A stretch of 42,036 nt of DNA from the NCBI GenBank assembly GCA_030037755.1, contig JASHQD010000211.1:1-42036 (forward strand), in the 5' to 3' direction. The notes under the pieces were generated by a model that was not told where the DNA came from, did not search any database, and was given only the letters and a program-made list of their open reading frames with translations. This document shows positions 1 through 7,954 of this stretch, in pieces; the stretch's first letter is position 1; the number at the start of each line of letters is the position of its first letter. This stretch comes from Terriglobia bacterium (GTDB lineage: Bacteria > Acidobacteriota > Terriglobia > UBA7540). The translations under genes and the position numbers were made by a program.

Positions 1-1244
1 GGGCGAACCAGTTGCCCGGCCGGCACTTTCTGCCGATCGACTACAACATTCACGGGGCCGAGAAAGACAAGCCGGAAGTCCGCAGCGTGATTCATCTGCA
101 CGGCGCCAAGGCTCCGCCCGATTCGGACGGTTACCCGGAAGATTGGTACGAGCCTGGCAAATCGAAGGTCTACTTCTACCCGAACAACCAGGACGCCGCG
201 ATGCTCTGGTATCACGATCATGCGATCGGGATCAACCGGCTCAACATCTACGCGGGCTTGCTCGGCGCGTTTGTCATTCGCGATCCCATGGAAGACGCTC
301 TCAACCTGCCAAGCGGCAAATGCGAGATTCCGCTGATCCTCTGCGACCGGCTTCTCTACCCGGACGGCCAGCTTAACTACCCGGTTTCGCCGAACCCCGA
401 TTCGCCGTGGGTTCCCGAGGTGTTCGGGAACGCGTTTCTGGTGAATGGCGCGTTGTTCCCATATCTCGACGTTGAGCAGCGCAAGTACCGGTTCCGCGTG
501 CTCAACGGATCGAACGGACGCTTCTATCACCTGTCGCTTTCGAACGGCCAGACCTTTCACCAAATCGGCACCGACCAGGGATTGTTGGCAGCACCCGTCG
601 AACTCAGGATCCTGCAACTTGCGCCGGGCGAGCGCGCGGACATCGTGGTCGACTTTGCCGGACGCGCGAACGAGAGGATCGTTTTGAAGAACGACATATT
701 GGGCCTGATGCAGTTCCGTATCGCGCCCCGCGCTGCAAGCGATCCCTCGTCGATTCCCGCCGCTCTGCGGCCGGTGGACAAGCTGCTCGAATCCGACGCG
801 GTTCAGAAGCGCGACTTGTCGCTCGACGAAACGCGGGACTTCTACGGCAACTCGTACATCATGCTGCTGAACGGAGTCCACTGGAGCATGCCGATTACGG
901 AGAAACCCGTCGCAAAGAGCGTGGAAGTGTGGAATCTCATCAACACCACCGACGACGCCCATCCGATTCACCTGCACCTGGTGCGTTTCCAGATTCTCGA
1001 TCGCAGACCCTTCGAGGTTTTCACGTACACAACGACCCGCACGCTGAAATATCGGGGCCCGGCCGTACCTCCCGAACCCGGCGAGATGGGATGGAAAGAC
1101 ACGGTGCGGGCCTACCCCGGAATGGTCACACGTATCATCGCGCGCTTTGAAGGCTACACCGGGCGATACGTCTGGCACTGCCACGTCCTCGAGCACGAGG
1201 ATAACGAGATGATGCGGCCCTACGAGGTTCTTGCCGCGCCTTAG
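1..1244 (+). CDS. CotA/bilirubin-oxidase-like multicopper oxidase, 5'-truncated by the window edge
   Basis: Multicopper oxidase that would oxidise phenols, bilirubin-like substrates or metal ions and reduce O2 to water; CotA-type members are laccases. All four copper-binding segments are visible in order: HLHG (about residue 29 of the ORF-track protein), WYHDHA (about 67), HPIHLHLV (about 318) and the C-terminal HCHVLEHEDNEMM, which fits HCHxxxHxxxxM with a Met axial type-1 ligand. The reading frame is open to the left edge (A-N-Q before the TTG used by the ORF track), and family members have a further cupredoxin segment before LPxxHFLPID, so the TTG is not a real start and the 5' part, including any signal peptide, lies outside. 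The plus-strand neighbour 340 bp downstream shows no functional link. Family is certain; substrate cannot be told. Confidence 0.93.
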   Translation, partial: ANQLPGRHFLPIDYNIHGAEKDKPEVRSVIHLHGAKAPPDSDGYPEDWYEPGKSKVYFYPNNQDAAMLWYHDHAIGINRLNIYAGLLGAFVIRDPMEDALNLPSGKCEIPLILCDRLLYPDGQLNYPVSPNPDSPWVPEVFGNAFLVNGALFPYLDVEQRKYRFRVLNGSNGRFYHLSLSNGQTFHQIGTDQGLLAAPVELRILQLAPGERADIVVDFAGRANERIVLKNDILGLMQFRIAPRAASDPSSIPAALRPVDKLLESDAVQKRDLSLDETRDFYGNSYIMLLNGVHWSMPITEKPVAKSVEVWNLINTTDDAHPIHLHLVRFQILDRRPFEVFTYTTTRTLKYRGPAVPPEPGEMGWKDTVRAYPGMVTRIIARFEGYTGRYVWHCHVLEHEDNEMMRPYEVLAAP

Positions 1245-1582
1245 TCGCAGGTTCGATTCGACCTGCCCCAAGACAGCTTCGACCGTTGCCGGTTTTGAGC
1301 TGCCGTGCGACGGCGGGCACGACATTTTGTGACACCAGCATGACCAGCAGCGAATTACAGGAGCGCTCATGTATCGTTTTGCTGGAACCAGCCCTGCCAA
1401 CGCCTTAGCAAGGTGCTAGGATGCAATCAACCTTGGTAAACGCTCCCCTGTCTTCCCGGACAGCTCCCGCGTCGCTATCCGAGTTCAAATTCAATACCTT
1501 GCGGCCTGAACAGGCGCTTCGGGACTTTGGAACGACCATTGCCCTTGTCAGAAGCGGGACATCGACAAAGGAGACCCGCGTT
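1245..1582. other. 338-bp intergenic region, no gene supported
   Basis: Lies between the multicopper oxidase and the 2-oxo acid decarboxylase. The decarboxylase frame is open back to 1421, but that extension is rejected as coding. I see no clear -35/-10 pair, terminator hairpin with a T run or RNA gene. The decarboxylase promoter is presumably here. Confidence 0.5.
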
Positions 1583-3298
1583 ATGAAACAGTCGATTGGA
1601 AACTTTCTGATTCGCCGGCTCGAAGAGGCAGGCATTCGGCACATCTTCGGTGTGCCGGGCGATTACAGCCTCGGGCTCATGCAACAGCTCGAGGACCGGG
1701 GTGAACCCGCCTGGATTGGAAACTGCAACGAACTCAACGCTTCGTACGCGACCGATGCGTACGCACGAATCAACGGTCTCGGCGCGATGGCTGTGACGTA
1801 CGGTGTTGGAGCTCTGAGCGCGATGAACGGCATCGCTGGCGCATACAGCGAGCGTGTTCCCGTGATCTTGATTTGTGGCTCAATTCCACTGCGAGCCGTT
1901 CAGCGTGGAGATCTGATGCACCACACGCTCATCGACCCGGAAAAAGGCAACCTCCTTCGTATGTTCGCCGAGGTGACCGCGGCCCAGTCGCGACTCACTC
2001 CGGAGAATGCCGTGGCTGAGATCGATCGGCTCATTCTTACGGCGTGGCGCCAAAAGCTCCCCGTCTACCTGGAAGTCCCTTCCGACATCCCTTATCTCGA
2101 GGTCGACGTACCCGAACTTCCGCTCAAACTCGAAATGCCACCGAGCGAGCCGGAAACGCTGAAAGCCTGCGCCGGGATGATTCTGGAGAGACTGAATGCC
2201 GCCAAGTCGCCCGCGTTTCTACTCGATCTCGACGCCATGCGCTTCGGCGTCTCCGGGCAGATCATGGGACTCGCCGAACGATTCCACATGCAGGTTGCGA
2301 CGCTGAACTGTGCCAAAGGCGCCGTCCCTGAGAGTTCCCCTCAACTGGTTGGGACCTACGTTGGTGGTGTTGCAAGCGCGCCCGCAACCCGCGAGGCCAT
2401 TGAAGGAAGCGATTGTCTGCTCACGGTTGGTTATCGGCGCGTCGAAACGACGACAGGTTTCTTCACCGACAAACTGCCCGCTTCTACGATTCACTTGAGG
2501 TCCAGCTCCGTCGATACGGCAGTCAAGAATTATCAGGGGGTGTATCTCGCGGAGCTCCTGCAGTCTGTCATTGACGCGTCTTCCAATGTCGCGACGATGA
2601 AACAGCCGGCGCGTGCGTCGAAACGACCGACCTTTGTTCCCTCCAGCGATCCCCTCACGGAAGACGCATATTGGAAGGCGATTCAGGGTTTTCTGCGTCC
2701 TGGAGACGTGATCGTCGTGGAAGATGGAGCTTCGAGCAATGGCATGGGACGGCTCACGCTGCCCGACGACTCCACTTATATCACCGGGGCTTATGTCTGG
2801 TGTTCGATCGGCTATGCGACGGGTGCGCTGCTCGGAGCCAGTCTCGCAACGCCGGGACGGCGTCATATCCTGCTGACCGGAGAAGGATCGCTCCAGATGA
2901 CGGTGCAAGAGCTCTCCACCGTCATGCGATGTGATCTTAAGCCTCTGATTTTCGTGATCAACAACGCGGGATACACGGTGGAAAGAGCCGTTCTGGGTAA
3001 GGACGCCAGGTACAACGACGTCGCGAACTGGCGGTACTCGGAATTGCCGAATGTGTTCAGTCGTGACAAGAAGGCGGAAACCTACGTCGTAAACACCGGC
3101 AACGAACTGCAGCAGGTCCTGGATTCTCCGCATGCGGGCATGGTCTTCGTGGAAGCTGTCATGGACAAGTACGATGCACCCATCGACTTGATCGTCGGTG
3201 GTCATGCACTCGCCGATTCCGATTACGGAGTGCCCGGACCACAATCAGTACCGAATTCGCAAATCCCAGTGCCAAAGCGCGCGGCCTCGTCGCACTAG
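1583..3298 (+). CDS. thiamine-diphosphate-dependent 2-oxo acid decarboxylase (pyruvate/indolepyruvate decarboxylase family)
   Basis: Non-oxidative decarboxylase converting a 2-oxo acid (pyruvate, indolepyruvate or a branched-chain keto acid) to an aldehyde and CO2 in the cytoplasm. The PDC-type catalytic set is present: the Glu of NCNELN (residue 50), the HH pair in LMHHTLID (113-114) and the ThDP/Mg site GEGSLQM about 25 residues before INN (near residue 433). The 571-residue length is normal. The track extends the ORF to 1421, but ATG 1583 is preceded by AAGGAG at good spacing and gives the family N-terminus (MKQSIGNFLIRRL); the upstream extension is low-complexity and unlike the family. 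It stands alone between an oxidase and an FG-GAP protein, so context does not settle the substrate. A ThDP acetolactate synthase is excluded by the HH motif. Confidence 0.9.
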   Translation: MKQSIGNFLIRRLEEAGIRHIFGVPGDYSLGLMQQLEDRGEPAWIGNCNELNASYATDAYARINGLGAMAVTYGVGALSAMNGIAGAYSERVPVILICGSIPLRAVQRGDLMHHTLIDPEKGNLLRMFAEVTAAQSRLTPENAVAEIDRLILTAWRQKLPVYLEVPSDIPYLEVDVPELPLKLEMPPSEPETLKACAGMILERLNAAKSPAFLLDLDAMRFGVSGQIMGLAERFHMQVATLNCAKGAVPESSPQLVGTYVGGVASAPATREAIEGSDCLLTVGYRRVETTTGFFTDKLPASTIHLRSSSVDTAVKNYQGVYLAELLQSVIDASSNVATMKQPARASKRPTFVPSSDPLTEDAYWKAIQGFLRPGDVIVVEDGASSNGMGRLTLPDDSTYITGAYVWCSIGYATGALLGASLATPGRRHILLTGEGSLQMTVQELSTVMRCDLKPLIFVINNAGYTVERAVLGKDARYNDVANWRYSELPNVFSRDKKAETYVVNTGNELQQVLDSPHAGMVFVEAVMDKYDAPIDLIVGGHALADSDYGVPGPQSVPNSQIPVPKRAASSH

Positions 3299-3356
3299 CA
3301 CGAGATCGTGAGTGCCAACGCCATTGACGATCGCCAATCTGCGGGCAGGCGTGATG

Positions 3357-3362
3357 TATAAT
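3357..3362 (+). promoter_or_regulatory. -10 element (TATAAT) upstream of the CRTAC1-type gene
   Basis: Perfect TATAAT 39 bp before ATG 3401. A TTGACG at 3324 lies 27 bp upstream, too far to be its -35, so only the -10 is supported. Perfect TATAAT boxes without a clear -35 recur before several genes in this window. Confidence 0.55.
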
Positions 3363-3365
3363 CGT

Positions 3366-3389
3366 GGATTCAGGCCCGTTCCTGAATCC
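3366..3389 (+). promoter_or_regulatory. 5'-UTR stem-loop just downstream of the -10 box
   Basis: GGATTCAGG and CCTGAATCC form a perfect 9-bp stem with a 6-nt loop, starting 4 bp after the TATAAT and ending 11 bp before the ATG. It would sit at the very 5' end of the mRNA and could stabilise it or act as an operator. No T run follows, so it is not a terminator. Confidence 0.45.
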
Positions 3390-3400
3390 CTGGCACTGAA

Positions 3401-5284
3401 ATGAAGCTCTCTCGCAGACTCTTCCTCGGATCCTCCACCGTCGCGCTCAGTTCCCGCCTGGCCGAAGCGCTGGCAACGCCTCTTTGGAAGTGGCCGAGCA
3501 GCCTCGCGCTCGACGCATCCGAGAAGCCCGCTGCGCAAGCCGGGGCGGGTTCGTCTGCGCCGGTCACCTTTGTCGATGTGGCCAAGGAAGCCGGCATCAT
3601 GGTCACCAACGTCTGGGGCGGCGTGGAGCACAAGGACTACATCGTCGAGGCCAAGGGCAGCGGGCTTGCCTTCTTCGATTACGACATGGACGGTTGGCTC
3701 GACATCTACCTGACCAACGGTTCGAGGTTCAACACCCAATGGCCGGCCGATCAGCAACCCACCTCGCATTTGTTCAAGAACAATCGCGACGGCACGTTCA
3801 CCGACGTCACCGAAAAATCCGGTCTGGGCGTATTCGGCTGGCAGACCGGCGTCTGCGTGGGCGACTACGATAACGACGGTTGGGACGATCTGTTCTGCGG
3901 CTTCTGGGGCCACAACATTTTATTCCACAACAACGGCGACGGGACGTTTACGGACGTCACCAGGAAGGCCGGCCTTTGGGAGGATTTTGACGCCGGGCAC
4001 CCGGTCCGCTGGGCCTCCGGCTGCACCTGGCTCGATTACGATCGCGACGGCCACCTGGATCTTTTTGTCTCGAACTATATCATCTTCAACAAGGACACAA
4101 CCCCGGCACCCGGCAAGTCCGCGTTTTGCCAGTGGAAGGGAATCTCGGTCATGTGCGGCCCGCGCGGTCTGCCGGGCGGCTCGAATCTTCTTTACCACAA
4201 CAACGGCGACGGCACCTTCACCGACGTGTCCGAGAAAGCCGGCATCCTGAAGCCCGGACCGCGCTATGCCATCACGGCGGTCTCCTACGATTTCGATAAC
4301 GATGGCTGGCCCGACATTTACGTGGCGGTTGACTCCGAGGCCAGCATTCTGTACAAGAACAATCACAACGGCACGTTCACCGACGTCGCGGTGATGGCCG
4401 GCTGCGCGTATAACGAAGACGGCCAGGAGCAGGCCGGCATGGGCGTGGGCGTGGCCGATTACGACTGCGACGGCTGGTTCGACATCTTCAAGACGAATTT
4501 CTCCGACGACACCTCCGACCTCTATCACAACAACGGCGACGGCACTTTCAGCGACGTCACCTTCGCCGCCGGTGTCGGCCAGAATACGCAGTTCGTCGGC
4601 TGGGGCTGCGGATTTCTCGACTACGACAACGACGGCTGGGCCGACATCATGCAGATCAACGGCCATGTGTATCCCGAGGTGGACAAGACCCCGGATCTGG
4701 GCACGCATTTCAAAGAGGCGCGGATCCTTTACCACAACCTCGGCAATGGAAAATTCAAGGACGTTTCCGCCGAGTCGGGGCCCGGCATCGTAGAGCGATT
4801 TTCCAGCCGCGGCGCCGCCTTTGGTGACTATGACAACGATGGCGACATCGACGTTCTGGTCCTGAACATGAACGATCCGCCTTCGCTGCTCCGCAATGAC
4901 GGCGGTAATCGCAAAAACTGGATCAAGATCAAGCTGGTGGGGACAGTTTGCAATCGCACAGCGATCGGCGCGCGCGTGCGGGTGCTCACCGGCAAGCACG
5001 TCCAGATGGATGAAGTCCACTGCGGCACCAGCGTGATGTCGCAGAGCGATCTGCGGCTCCACTTCGGCCTGGGCGCCGCCACGGTGGTCGATGCGATTGA
5101 GGTGAAGTGGCCAACCACGCAGAAGGTGGAAAGCTTCACGCGCGTGGAGCCCAATCAGATTCTGACCATCAAGGAAGGCTCGGGAATTGTGGCGCCGGAG
5201 AGCGCCGTGCAGAAGCCGATCCTGAAACCTGAAACCCCGGTCAAAACTCGCGCACAAGCCCGGTCAGCTCGGCGAGAGTCCTGA
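3401..5284 (+). CDS. exported FG-GAP/VCBS repeat protein with C-terminal ASPIC/UnbV domain (CRTAC1 family)
   Basis: A 627-residue beta-propeller-type protein. The N-terminus carries a Tat-like signal (SRRLFLGSS at residues 4-12, then a short hydrophobic stretch). The body has repeated units of the type HNNGDGTFTDVT followed by Asp-rich calcium loops such as DYDNDGWDD, which define FG-GAP/VCBS repeats. The C-terminal about 80 residues (IGARVRV ... EVKWPTTQKVESF) match the ASPIC/UnbV domain. Function is extracellular or periplasmic and not defined biochemically; such proteins are abundant in Acidobacteriota and Planctomycetota and are thought to mediate binding. No Shine-Dalgarno is obvious before the ATG. 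The last 44 bp overlap the 3' end of the convergent HAD gene, so the Arg-rich tail (RAQARSARRES) is dictated partly by the opposite strand. Confidence 0.88.
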   Translation: MKLSRRLFLGSSTVALSSRLAEALATPLWKWPSSLALDASEKPAAQAGAGSSAPVTFVDVAKEAGIMVTNVWGGVEHKDYIVEAKGSGLAFFDYDMDGWLDIYLTNGSRFNTQWPADQQPTSHLFKNNRDGTFTDVTEKSGLGVFGWQTGVCVGDYDNDGWDDLFCGFWGHNILFHNNGDGTFTDVTRKAGLWEDFDAGHPVRWASGCTWLDYDRDGHLDLFVSNYIIFNKDTTPAPGKSAFCQWKGISVMCGPRGLPGGSNLLYHNNGDGTFTDVSEKAGILKPGPRYAITAVSYDFDNDGWPDIYVAVDSEASILYKNNHNGTFTDVAVMAGCAYNEDGQEQAGMGVGVADYDCDGWFDIFKTNFSDDTSDLYHNNGDGTFSDVTFAAGVGQNTQFVGWGCGFLDYDNDGWADIMQINGHVYPEVDKTPDLGTHFKEARILYHNLGNGKFKDVSAESGPGIVERFSSRGAAFGDYDNDGDIDVLVLNMNDPPSLLRNDGGNRKNWIKIKLVGTVCNRTAIGARVRVLTGKHVQMDEVHCGTSVMSQSDLRLHFGLGAATVVDAIEVKWPTTQKVESFTRVEPNQILTIKEGSGIVAPESAVQKPILKPETPVKTRAQARSARRES

Positions 5285-5945
5285 TGCGGCGGCAATCGAC
5301 GGAATCGTCGTAGCAGCCGAAGCGATCGATCAGCACTCCGCGAATTCCCGCCTGCTTTGCTCCTCCGACATCCGTGGCATAGGTATCGCCGATGAATATC
5401 GCCTCATCCGCTGCGACACCCGCCTGGTCGAGGGCCATCTTGAAGATCGCCGGGTCGGGCTTTTCGACGCCGACCACGGCGGAATCAAGAATGAATCGGA
5501 AGTAGCGCGCAAGCCCGGCGCGTGTCAGTTGCTCGGCGATGGTTCCGATCGAGTTCGAGATCACGCCCAGGATGTAACCCGCCGTGCTGAGCGATTCGAG
5601 CGCCGGCTCGGTCTCGGGAAACACCCGCGACCAGAAGCGGATATCGCGAAATCGCTCCACGATCTGCTCGGTCATCGTCCCGTGCTGATCGAGCGGCACC
5701 TTGAGCCGGTCAAGCAGCGCGTGCAGGTATTCCATCCAGTACATCCGATCCACCTGGGGCGGCAGCTCGGTGCCGAGCTTCGGCCAGAGCCACGTGTCCA
5801 GCTTTTTCTTGCCTTCGCGCTCCGACGCCGCGAAATCCTCGACCGTCGCGGGATATCCGCTCGCAGTCAGCTCCGCTGCGAGTTCATCCACGCGCGGGTA
5901 GAGCAGGGTATTTCCGGCGTCAAAGAACACAGCGCGAAGAGGCAT
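5241..5945 (-). CDS. HAD superfamily (subfamily IA) hydrolase
   Basis: A 234-residue haloacid-dehalogenase-fold phosphatase. Motif I is FFDAGNTLL with nucleophile Asp9, motif II GVISNS, motif III Lys in VGVEKPDP, motif IV IFIGDTYATDVGGAK. The residue at nucleophile +2, usually Asp (general acid/base of phosphatases), is Gly11 here; similar substitutions occur in HDHD3/REG-2-like members, so activity may differ from a classical phosphoglycolate phosphatase. The gene is last in the permease-nuclease-adenosine deaminase cluster, 65 bp after the deaminase, with a palindrome pair in the gap, so a nucleotidase-type role is possible but inferred. It overlaps the FG-GAP gene tail to tail by 44 bp. 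Confidence 0.85.
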   Translation of the reverse strand: MPLRAVFFDAGNTLLYPRVDELAAELTASGYPATVEDFAASEREGKKKLDTWLWPKLGTELPPQVDRMYWMEYLHALLDRLKVPLDQHGTMTEQIVERFRDIRFWSRVFPETEPALESLSTAGYILGVISNSIGTIAEQLTRAGLARYFRFILDSAVVGVEKPDPAIFKMALDQAGVAADEAIFIGDTYATDVGGAKQAGIRGVLIDRFGCYDDSVDCRRIRTLAELTGLVREF

Positions 5946-5966
5946 GTTGCGGTTGATCCTCAGCAG

Positions 5967-6045
5967 GTAGTGGCACAGACACTCTTGCCTGTGCTGTGAG
6001 TAAGAGATTGCTATCCGTTGGGCACAGGCGAGAGTGCCTGTGCCC
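5967..6045. repeat. REP-like palindrome pair at the 3' end of the adenosine deaminase gene
   Basis: Two palindromes of the same family: one starts with GTAG (5967) and continues TGGCACAGACACTCTTGCC..., the second (about 6020-6045) is the opposite orientation, GGGCACAGGCGAGAGTGCC.... The second lies inside the adenosine deaminase reading frame and encodes its final residues (about AQALSPVP). This is the GTAG-plus-palindrome layout of REP elements; related copies occur near 12.4 and 14.4 kb. Confidence 0.7.
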
Positions 6046-7042
6046 CTTGGGCCGCCCGCTGATTTTCGGGCAGAAACGCCGCTTGGATCGCATTCGCGGC
6101 GAGCGCGGCGATTTCATCCCGTGTGAGCGCGAAATGTTCAGCCGCAATGAGCATTTCGCGCTCGATGCTGGTCGCGAACATACCGGGATCATCGGAACCG
6201 AGCACGACGGGCACGCCCGCTTCGAGAAACCGGCGCAGCGGATGATCCTCGATGCGCTGGATCGTTCCGGTCGCAAGATTGCTTGTAAGACAGACTTCGA
6301 CCGGCACGCGCCGCGCGGCGAGTAAATGCAGCGTATCAGTATCGCGGCCGGCGCTGGTCCCATGCCCGATGCGTTCAGCGCCCAGCAACTCGATAGCGTC
6401 GCGGACACTCTCCGGACCGCAAGCCTCGCCCGCGTGCGCGGTCACGTGCAGGCCGAGATCGCGCGCCTCGCGATAGACGTCGACAAAGAGCCGCGCCGGA
6501 CCGCGCTCCTCATCGCCGCCGATTCCGAACGCGACCACGCCGTGGTCGCGATAGCGTGATGCGTGCAGCATCACGGCGCGGGCGTGATCCACGCCGAATT
6601 GGCGGATGGCGTCGAAAATCCACACGACGCGCACGCCCAGCCGCCCCGAAGCTTCATCGGCCGCGCCCTTCACCGCCTCGAAGATCGCGTCGAGCGGCTG
6701 CTTTTTCCACAAGACCACGCCCGCGGACAGTGTCAGTTCGGCGTAGCGCACATTCTCAGCGTACAGCGATTCGATCAACCGCGTGGTGGCGAGCGCGTAA
6801 TCGTCCGGAGTCTCGAGCAGAAGCGAGAGCAGCTTGAAGGCGTTGAGAAAATCCGTGAACTTGGGATAGCAAAAGCTCTCACGCTCACGATCCCGGATCC
6901 ACTGCTCCGTATCTTCAAGCAGACGGCCTCTGCGGCGCGCCATTTCGCGCAGCGTATCCGGCTGAATGCTGCCCTCGAGATGCAGGTGCAGCTCAACTTT
7001 GGGCAATCGATGAATGAAGGCGGAATCGGACGTCGCGGACAT
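6011..7042 (-). CDS. adenosine deaminase family protein
   Basis: Zinc-dependent deaminase of adenosine (to inosine) or a related purine. Metal and catalytic motifs are in order: HLHLEGS (residues 19-25), HAGE (about 205), IGHG, and VLGSDDPGMF (about 283), with the catalytic Asp pair. The 343-residue length is normal. It starts 3 bp after the S1/P1-like nuclease stop codon, so the two are almost certainly co-transcribed. The very C-terminus is encoded by a REP palindrome, so the natural end of the enzyme has probably been replaced. The family also contains adenine deaminases and AMP deaminase-like enzymes, so substrate is not certain. Confidence 0.9.
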   Translation of the reverse strand: MSATSDSAFIHRLPKVELHLHLEGSIQPDTLREMARRRGRLLEDTEQWIRDRERESFCYPKFTDFLNAFKLLSLLLETPDDYALATTRLIESLYAENVRYAELTLSAGVVLWKKQPLDAIFEAVKGAADEASGRLGVRVVWIFDAIRQFGVDHARAVMLHASRYRDHGVVAFGIGGDEERGPARLFVDVYREARDLGLHVTAHAGEACGPESVRDAIELLGAERIGHGTSAGRDTDTLHLLAARRVPVEVCLTSNLATGTIQRIEDHPLRRFLEAGVPVVLGSDDPGMFATSIEREMLIAAEHFALTRDEIAALAANAIQAAFLPENQRAAQGAQALSPVPNG

Positions 7043-7045
7043 GCG

Positions 7046-7954
7046 TCAGTGCGAGGGAAGCGCGGGCTCGCCGGCGTTCAGCCAGGCGGTGTACCAGTAG
7101 GAACCCGCGTCGTGCGCGGCGGCGTTCACTTCCTGCATCGCCGTTGGACCGATTTGCGTGTAAAAGCGGTCGAAATACTCGTCGGTGTAATCGCTGAGGC
7201 CCGCGCGCGACATCCAGTCGGCCCACAGGATCCGGTCAACCCAGGTGTTCGCTTCGAGCACCATGCTGAAGCCGTACGCGGTGGGATCGTCGACCTTGCC
7301 CGCGATGGCGGCGCGAAACATGAAGAAGTTCGTGTAGCGGTCGATCAGGCTGGTTCCCCAGCGCACGGAGAGCCCTTGCTGCTCGGTCAACTGGCCGTCG
7401 TAATTCTGCGTGGTGCTGAGCGGGTCATGCGCGTCCGCGACGTAGTTCGCAAGCACCGCGGCGTCGAGCTTGGCATCGTCCCACTTCTGTTCTTTGAAAT
7501 CATTCGTCAGGCGCAGACTGTACTCGCCGATTCTCCAGGGCAGGATGCCGTTGCGGCTCAGTCGCCGTCCGCCGAATTTCTCCACGGCCTCCTTGTAGGA
7601 ATAGGGCAGGTCGATGTAGGGAAAAAGCCCGTACTTGTCGAGGTAGATGAAGTGACGGTAGCGCTCGTAAGGATCTTTTTTGATCCAGTCCTCGGGATCG
7701 TTGGCGTGATCGACGATGAAGCTGCGGTTCGCCTCAAAGAACGGCCGCATCGCGGGAGGTGTGGTCGAGACCGCCCAGTTGTTCACCAAGCGATGCGCGC
7801 CCGGTCCCCACGCGTAGACCCGTGTCGCGGCCGCCAGGACGGACAGCAGACCGAGCGTCGCGGCGAAGCTAAGGAACCCTGGCAGCCAGCGCGAAAAGCT
7901 GCATCCGAATCCGGGATTCGATCCGTCACGAGAGTGGTCCGGCCGCTTGCTCAT
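7046..7954 (-). CDS. exported S1/P1-like nuclease / zinc-dependent phospholipase C fold protein
   Basis: Predicted secreted zinc enzyme of the S1/P1 nuclease and phospholipase C superfamily. An N-terminal hydrophobic segment (about residues 23-46) ends in VYAWGPGAH; Trp at the mature N-terminus followed by GxxAH is the expected first zinc-binding segment. The later YVADAHDPLSTTQNYDG followed by WGTSLIDRY parallels the DxHQPLH...NxDGG...WD pattern. At 302 residues it fits the family. The ATG overlaps the stop of the upstream permease by 4 bp (ATGA), and adenosine deaminase follows 3 bp later. Nuclease plus deaminase suggests use of extracellular nucleic acids (inference). Phospholipase activity cannot be excluded. 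Confidence 0.72.
   Translation of the reverse strand: MSKRPDHSRDGSNPGFGCSFSRWLPGFLSFAATLGLLSVLAAATRVYAWGPGAHRLVNNWAVSTTPPAMRPFFEANRSFIVDHANDPEDWIKKDPYERYRHFIYLDKYGLFPYIDLPYSYKEAVEKFGGRRLSRNGILPWRIGEYSLRLTNDFKEQKWDDAKLDAAVLANYVADAHDPLSTTQNYDGQLTEQQGLSVRWGTSLIDRYTNFFMFRAAIAGKVDDPTAYGFSMVLEANTWVDRILWADWMSRAGLSDYTDEYFDRFYTQIGPTAMQEVNAAAHDAGSYWYTAWLNAGEPALPSH

Noticed and set aside
1421-1582. 54-codon N-terminal extension of the decarboxylase
   Set aside because: ATG 1583 has AAGGAG and matches the family start; the catalytic residues then fall at the usual positions 50 and 113-114.
3324-3362. TTGACG/TATAAT promoter pair
   Set aside because: The spacer is 27 bp, far from 17; only the -10 is retained.
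3920-5257. 445-codon minus ORF opposite the FG-GAP gene
   Set aside because: Shadow frame created by the repetitive GC-rich coding strand; Val/His-rich without any domain.
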